In this document: piece by piece, positions 60,724 to 64,000 of the stretch
Layout: each line of letters starts with the position of its first letter
Position numbering within the stretch: the stretch's first letter is position 1
DNA from: Chryseobacterium sp. ISL-6
GTDB taxonomy: Bacteria > Bacteroidota > Bacteroidia > Flavobacteriales > Weeksellaceae
Length of the DNA stretch: 64,000 nucleotides
Direction: 5' to 3'
NCBI RefSeq assembly: GCF_018613715.1
Contig: NZ_JAGGPT010000010.1
Span: forward strand, 553,768 to 617,767
Position numbers and translations under genes: made by a program
Notes under the pieces: model-generated
Told to the model about the DNA's origin: nothing
Seen by the model: only the letters and a program-made list of their open reading frames with translations
The model's database searches: none

Positions 60724-61602
60724 TTAATTAGTTTTTTTTTGTTTTCTGGCTTTTATCAATCCATTGGCTATAATTGCCAATATCATAACAAATGATGCTA
60801 TATAAAATATAGGGCTCATATGTTCTGATTCGCCAAAGATAAAAAAAGCTAGTATAATTCCGTAAACTGGTTCTAAATTAACTGTTAAAATTAGTGTAAA
60901 CGGAGAAATATACTTCATTAAATTAACCGATTCCAACATTGGAAAAGCCGTAAAAACACTTGCTAACAAGCATATTAACGCAATATCCCTATAGTTTATT
61001 TCATCCATTTGAAAAATTTGTCCCGAAAACAAATAAAATATCAACAAAACTGCCCAACCACAGAAAATTTCATAAAAAATGATATTTCCTGAACTTGTTT
61101 TTCCAAACATTTTACCATTAAAGACTGAAAAGACAGTCCCGAAAATTGCACATAATACCCCGTAGAGAATTCCCTCTTTATATTGAAACTCTGTTTTAAA
61201 AATTAAAAGAATACAAGCCACTATGACTATTCCCATGATAACTTCTGAAACATCGATCTTTCGTTTAAAGATAATAGGTTCTAATATCGAAGCAAAAAGA
61301 GTTGATAACGATAAACAGCTTAAAGCTATAGAAACATTCGAGACTTTAATGGAATAGAAGAAACAAAACCAATGGATAGCCATTGCAGTTCCTATGGCCG
61401 CCAATTGAAAAAATATTTTCCTTGAAACCTTTATACTTTCCTTTTTATAGATTCTTATATAGGCGTATAGGCAAATGGCTGCAAATAGCATTCTGTAAAA
61501 TACAAGAACTTGTGCATTGGCATGAATTAATTTTCCCAAGATTGCAGTGAACCCCCATAAAAATATAATTAAATGCAATCTGAAAAGTGCTAATTTATGC
61601 AT
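60724..61602 (-). CDS. DMT superfamily transporter (EamA)
   Basis: A 292-residue inner-membrane protein with ten helices in two EamA repeats. It starts ALFRLHLIIFLWGFTAILGK; repeat 1 has VLVFYRMLFAAICLY and repeat 2 has GILYGVLCAIFGTVFSVFNGK and LILTVNLEPVYGIILAFFIFGE near residue 240. A basic tail (KARKQKK) closes it. It is probably a metabolite or amino-acid exporter; the substrate is not visible. It is the first gene of the operon with the PorV/PorQ-type gene, 13 bases apart. Confidence 0.9.
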   Translation of the reverse strand: MHKLALFRLHLIIFLWGFTAILGKLIHANAQVLVFYRMLFAAICLYAYIRIYKKESIKVSRKIFFQLAAIGTAMAIHWFCFFYSIKVSNVSIALSCLSLSTLFASILEPIIFKRKIDVSEVIMGIVIVACILLIFKTEFQYKEGILYGVLCAIFGTVFSVFNGKMFGKTSSGNIIFYEIFCGWAVLLIFYLFSGQIFQMDEINYRDIALICLLASVFTAFPMLESVNLMKYISPFTLILTVNLEPVYGIILAFFIFGESEHMSPIFYIASFVMILAIIANGLIKARKQKKTN

Positions 61603-61628
61603 AACCTATCTTTTGAATTTTTAAGATG

Positions 61629-61636
61629 CAAATTTA
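61629..61636 (-). promoter_or_regulatory. -7 promoter box of the EamA-PorV/Q operon
   Basis: The minus strand reads TAAATTTG, a perfect TAnnTTTG match, 26 bases before the start at 61602. It lies downstream of the small-RNA terminator, so the operon has its own promoter. Confidence 0.65.
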
Positions 61637-61774
61637 CGAATAGGTTTTACAATTCTTTGATAAATAAAAATAGATTTGAAGAAAAAGCAATTAAATTTTA
61701 TTCGACTTTTTCAGAATTTTATAAGTACTTAATTTCAATAAATTGACAGACTTGGAAAACGAAATAAAATGAAT

Positions 61775-61808
61775 AAAAAAACCCCGAAAATTTATTCAAC
61801 TTTCGGGG
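61775..61808 (-). terminator. Terminator of the candidate small RNA
   Basis: Eight-base perfect GC-rich stem with an 11-base loop and seven T on the minus strand. On the plus strand the following tract is CTTTC, a poor terminator, so minus is the working direction. Confidence 0.82.
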
Positions 61809-61886
61809 CTTTCAAATAATAAACTATTAAAAAAATAAACTAGGAACAGAGTATTTTGCGAAGGGAATAATACCCCTCAATACTCT
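61775..61886 (-). ncRNA. Candidate small RNA, about 110 nt
   Basis: On the minus strand the predicted 5' end coincides with a hairpin: arms AGAGTATT (61886-61879) and AATACTCT (61855-61848), with an inner AGGG/CCCT helix. An A/U-rich linker of about 35 bases follows, then an intrinsic terminator (arms CCCCGAAA and TTTCGGGG at 61782-61789 and 61801-61808, followed by seven T). A promoter lies directly upstream at 61891-61920. No ORF of note is present. I do not recognise the family; comparison with Rfam flavo-1 and 6S models would be the first check. Confidence 0.6.
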
Positions 61887-61890
61887 TACG

Positions 61891-61920
61891 TAAAGTTAGC
61901 AAAAATATCAATTAATCAAA
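61891..61920 (-). promoter_or_regulatory. Promoter of the candidate small RNA
   Basis: On the minus strand TTTG (61920-61917), 18 bases, then TAACTTTA (61898-61891). Same spacing and same G-to-A change as in the AraC promoter at 16436-16465. Confidence 0.5.
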
Positions 61921-62040
61921 AATAATTTTCTGTTAAATATTTCACAATTTTCTGTAAACCAACCTATTAAACACTTGTTTTACCAAAAATAATATTCTCT
62001 TTAAAAATAGTATCTTTAGGCGTAAAAAATTAAAAATTTT

Positions 62041-63669
62041 ATGGACATCGAATTCAACAAACGAGAAGATCAAAATAGATTAAAATTATCCGAAATAAAT
62101 CGTTTACTTGCTGAAATAAAAAAAGGAGGTGGAGAGAAAAAGCTTCAAAAGTTACGTGACGAAGGAAAAATGACTGCAAGAGAAAGAATTGAATATCTCC
62201 TTGATAAGAATTCAGATTCCATAGAAGTAGGAGCTTTCGCTGGTTATGAAATGTATACCGAGCATGGTGGATGTCCTTCTGGTGGAGTTGTTGTAGTTAT
62301 AGGTTATGTTTCTGGAAGACAATGTCTTATTGTCGCTAACGACGCTTCAGTAAAAGCTGGTGCCTGGTTTCCAATTACTGGAAAGAAAAATCTCAGAGCT
62401 CAGGAAATTGCAATGGAAAACAAACTTCCTATTATTTATCTGGTAGATTCTGCTGGTGTTTATTTACCTATGCAGGACGAAATATTTCCTGATAAAGAAC
62501 ACTTTGGAAGAATTTTTAGGAATAATGCTAAAATGAGCTCCATGGGAATCATTCAGATTTCTGCAGTAATGGGCAGTTGTGTTGCTGGTGGTGCTTACCT
62601 GCCTATCATGAGTGATGAAGCCATGATTGTTGATAAAACAGGTTCAATTTTCTTAGCTGGCAGTTATCTTGTAAAAGCTGCTATTGGTGAAAGTATAGAT
62701 AATGAAACTCTTGGAGGAGCTACTACACACTGTTCTATTTCGGGTGTTACTGATTATAAAGCTAAAGATGATAAAGACGCTTTAGATAGAATAAAAAATA
62801 TAATGAAATCTATCGGAAGTACTGAAAAAGCAGGTTTTGATAGGATTGAAAGTTTCCCTCCAAAAGAAAATCCAGAGAACATTTTTGGTATTATGCCATC
62901 TTCCAGAACTGAACAATATGACACATTAGATATCATAAAATGTATGGTTGATAATTCTGAGTACGAAGAATATAAACCTGATTATGGAAAAACCATTATT
63001 TGCGCAACTGCGCGGGTAGATGGCTGGTCTGTAGGAATTGTTGCTAACCAGAGAAAATTGGTAAAAAGTGGCAAAGGAGAAATGCAATTTGGAGGAGTTA
63101 TTTATTCTGATTCAGCGGATAAAGCGACAAGATTTATTGCGAATTGTAATCAAAGAAAGATTCCTTTGATCTTCTTACAGGATGTAACAGGATTCATGGT
63201 AGGCTCAAAATCTGAACATGGGGGAATTATTAAAGATGGGGCCAAAATGGTAAATGCAGTTGCAAATTCTGTAGTACCAAAATTTACAATCATTACAGGA
63301 AACTCTTATGGCGCAGGAAACTACGCAATGTGTGGTAAAGCATATGACCCAAGATTAATTGTGGCATGGCCATGGGCAGATCTTGCCGTAATGGGAGGAT
63401 CCCAGGCTGCTAAAGTTCTGGCTCAGATCCAGGAATCTACATTGAAAAAACAAGGTAAAGAAATTACTGAAGAAGAGCATAATGAAATTTTAGATACTAT
63501 TTCTAAAAGGTATCAAAAACAAACAGAATCTACCTATGCTGCTGCCAGATTATGGACAGATGCTATTATTAATCCTATTGATACAAGAAAATGGATCTCC
63601 ATGGGTATTGAAGCAGCTAATCATTCTCCTATTACAGAAAAATTCAACTTAGGAGTAATACAGGTTTGA
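62041..63669 (+). CDS. Acyl-CoA carboxylase, beta (carboxyltransferase) subunit
   Basis: A 542-residue biotin-dependent carboxyltransferase subunit moving CO2 from biotin to an acyl-CoA. It starts with the helical RDEGKMTARERIEYLLD. The N-terminal half has VANDASVKAGAWFPITGKKN, VDSAGVYLPMQDEIFPDKEH and GSCVAGGAYLPIMSDE; the C-terminal half has FLQDVTGFMVGSKSEHGGII and NSYGAGNYAMCGKAYDPRL, with both oxyanion Gly-Ala pairs. The QDEIFPDKEHFGRIFRN stretch favours the methylcrotonyl-CoA carboxylase group over propionyl-CoA. No alpha (biotin) subunit is within the window. It has its own terminator. Confidence 0.93.
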   Translation: MDIEFNKREDQNRLKLSEINRLLAEIKKGGGEKKLQKLRDEGKMTARERIEYLLDKNSDSIEVGAFAGYEMYTEHGGCPSGGVVVVIGYVSGRQCLIVANDASVKAGAWFPITGKKNLRAQEIAMENKLPIIYLVDSAGVYLPMQDEIFPDKEHFGRIFRNNAKMSSMGIIQISAVMGSCVAGGAYLPIMSDEAMIVDKTGSIFLAGSYLVKAAIGESIDNETLGGATTHCSISGVTDYKAKDDKDALDRIKNIMKSIGSTEKAGFDRIESFPPKENPENIFGIMPSSRTEQYDTLDIIKCMVDNSEYEEYKPDYGKTIICATARVDGWSVGIVANQRKLVKSGKGEMQFGGVIYSDSADKATRFIANCNQRKIPLIFLQDVTGFMVGSKSEHGGIIKDGAKMVNAVANSVVPKFTIITGNSYGAGNYAMCGKAYDPRLIVAWPWADLAVMGGSQAAKVLAQIQESTLKKQGKEITEEEHNEILDTISKRYQKQTESTYAAARLWTDAIINPIDTRKWISMGIEAANHSPITEKFNLGVIQV

Positions 63670-63686
63670 TAAAAATAAAATATTAT

Positions 63687-63721
63687 AAAAAATGCCTTAC
63701 TTTAGAAGTAAGGCATTTTTT
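63687..63721 (+). terminator. Terminator of the acyl-CoA carboxylase gene
   Basis: Sixteen-base perfect arms (AAAAAATGCCTTACTT and complement) around TAG, ending in T. Confidence 0.93.
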
Positions 63722-63887
63722 ATTCCCTCCTTTTATGTCAGCAAAAACTCCCCATACCTTTTGATAGGTTGAGTTGTCAATCAAAATTAAGAAGAATAAA
63801 CCAGTTTTAAAAAGTACTGATTATTGAAAGAATGGAAGGTTAATAGTTGAAAATTGAGGGTTGAAAGTTTACCAGCAGAGTTTTAAG

Positions 63888-63952
63888 TTTTGGCTAAAGC
63901 CGAGTGGACTTTGATTTATATGGAAGGTGGGCTTTAGCCCACCTCTATTGAT
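63888..63952. repeat. GGCTAAAGCC-type dispersed intergenic repeat
   Basis: Inverted arms GGCTAAAGCC (63892-63901) and GGCTTTAGCC (63930-63939); the second arm also forms its own hairpin GGTGGGC-TTTA-GCCCACC (63926-63943). I recall similar elements ending in CCTCTATTGA between genes of Chryseobacterium. Only one copy is visible here. Confidence 0.55.
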
Positions 63953-63980
63953 CAAGTTATTATTTAAAAAGAGAAGCAAA

Positions 63981-64000
63981 AGTAAGTAAGTAAGTAAGTA
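63981..64000. repeat. (AGTA)n tetranucleotide run at the window edge
   Basis: Five perfect AGTA units up to base 64000. The run probably continues beyond the window, so its full length is unknown. Confidence 0.9.

Larger units (their letters stand above)
61603..62040. other. Intergenic region carrying a candidate small RNA
   Basis: There is no ORF. From left to right it holds the -7 box of the EamA operon (61629-61636), the terminator, body and promoter of a minus-strand RNA (61775-61920), and the leader of the carboxylase gene with a weak box TATCTTTA at 62011-62018. Confidence 0.65.
63670..64000. other. Intergenic tail rich in repeats
   Basis: There is no gene. It contains the carboxylase terminator, a tract of GTTGAAAGT/GTTGAAAAT-like words (63838-63869), the inverted-repeat unit at 63888-63952, and a tetranucleotide run reaching the window edge. 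Confidence 0.6.

Noticed and set aside
61775..62040. Riboswitch or attenuator for the carboxylase gene
   Set aside because: The T run follows the GC stem on the minus strand only; on the plus strand the tract is CTTTC and the start codon is over 200 bases away, so a minus-strand RNA fits better.
63981..64000. CRISPR-like array at the window end
   Set aside because: The unit is four bases without spacers, a simple microsatellite. No repeat-spacer pattern occurs anywhere in the window.
1..64000. Genomic island, prophage or defence system
   Set aside because: No integrase, transposase, phage structural gene, restriction-modification or toxin-antitoxin gene was recognised; content and composition look like stable chromosome.

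Overview
The window is chromosomal DNA of a Flavobacteriia bacterium, most like Chryseobacterium or a close relative in the Weeksellaceae. The evidence is AT-rich DNA, Bacteroidetes-type promoters (a -7 box TAnnTTTG a few bases before start codons), type IX secretion (T9SS) cargo with C-terminal sorting domains, a PorV/PorQ-family protein, a class II HMG-CoA reductase, and intergenic repeats of a style I recall from Chryseobacterium genomes. The genus is an inference and no database search was possible. I see no rRNA, tRNA, CRISPR array, insertion sequence, integrase or phage genes. This is mostly stable core chromosome with some lineage-specific envelope genes.

Layout. 0-8 kb: envelope genes, namely an M1-peptidase-like/barrel fusion that has lost its zinc site, two T9SS cargo proteins sharing a duplicated 3' module, and a giant outer-membrane barrel. 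8-14.7 kb: dusB, an EEP nuclease-Lrp-deoC operon, an NDH-2-like dehydrogenase overlapping trmD, and a GH25 muramidase. 14.7-25 kb: an alpha/beta hydrolase with a surface-protein N-terminus, then an iron-themed stretch (AraC regulator, siderophore-interacting flavoprotein, TonB siderophore receptor, PepSY-type membrane protein) interrupted by an ABC-F ATPase and a Gfo/Idh oxidoreductase. 25-31 kb: 1-Cys peroxiredoxin, MscS channel, sucC, ClC channel, DUF423, a 51-residue membrane protein and HMG-CoA reductase. 31.5-36.6 kb: a radical-SAM/DUF4130 DNA-metabolism pair, a DUF4846 lipoprotein, and a pfkA-gapA glycolytic operon. 37-45.4 kb: a LuxR regulator, an MpaB-type oxygenase, recA, htpG, and a four-gene membrane operon (GIDE-like, LemA, small membrane protein, DUF3592-like). 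45.4-56.4 kb: S9 and S8 peptidases, YceI, a DODA-type dioxygenase, GNAT, hutH, uvrC. 56.5-64 kb: an ECF sigma/anti-sigma pair divergent from a fasciclin gene, an EamA-PorV/Q-unknown operon, a candidate small RNA, and an acyl-CoA carboxylase beta subunit, ending in intergenic repeats.

Most transcription units end in clear intrinsic hairpins, many of them bidirectional between convergent genes. Several apparent TTG starts fall inside the -7 promoter box (13750, 13795, 39257, 51620); there the downstream ATG is the likely start, and I give the corrected coordinates.

Best leads for new biology: a promoter-hairpin-terminator unit on the minus strand at 61775-61920 that looks like an unannotated small RNA; the radical-SAM/DUF4130 pair without its usual uracil-DNA glycosylase; the GIDE-LemA membrane operon; and the sigma factor whose conserved N-terminus has no ordinary start codon.
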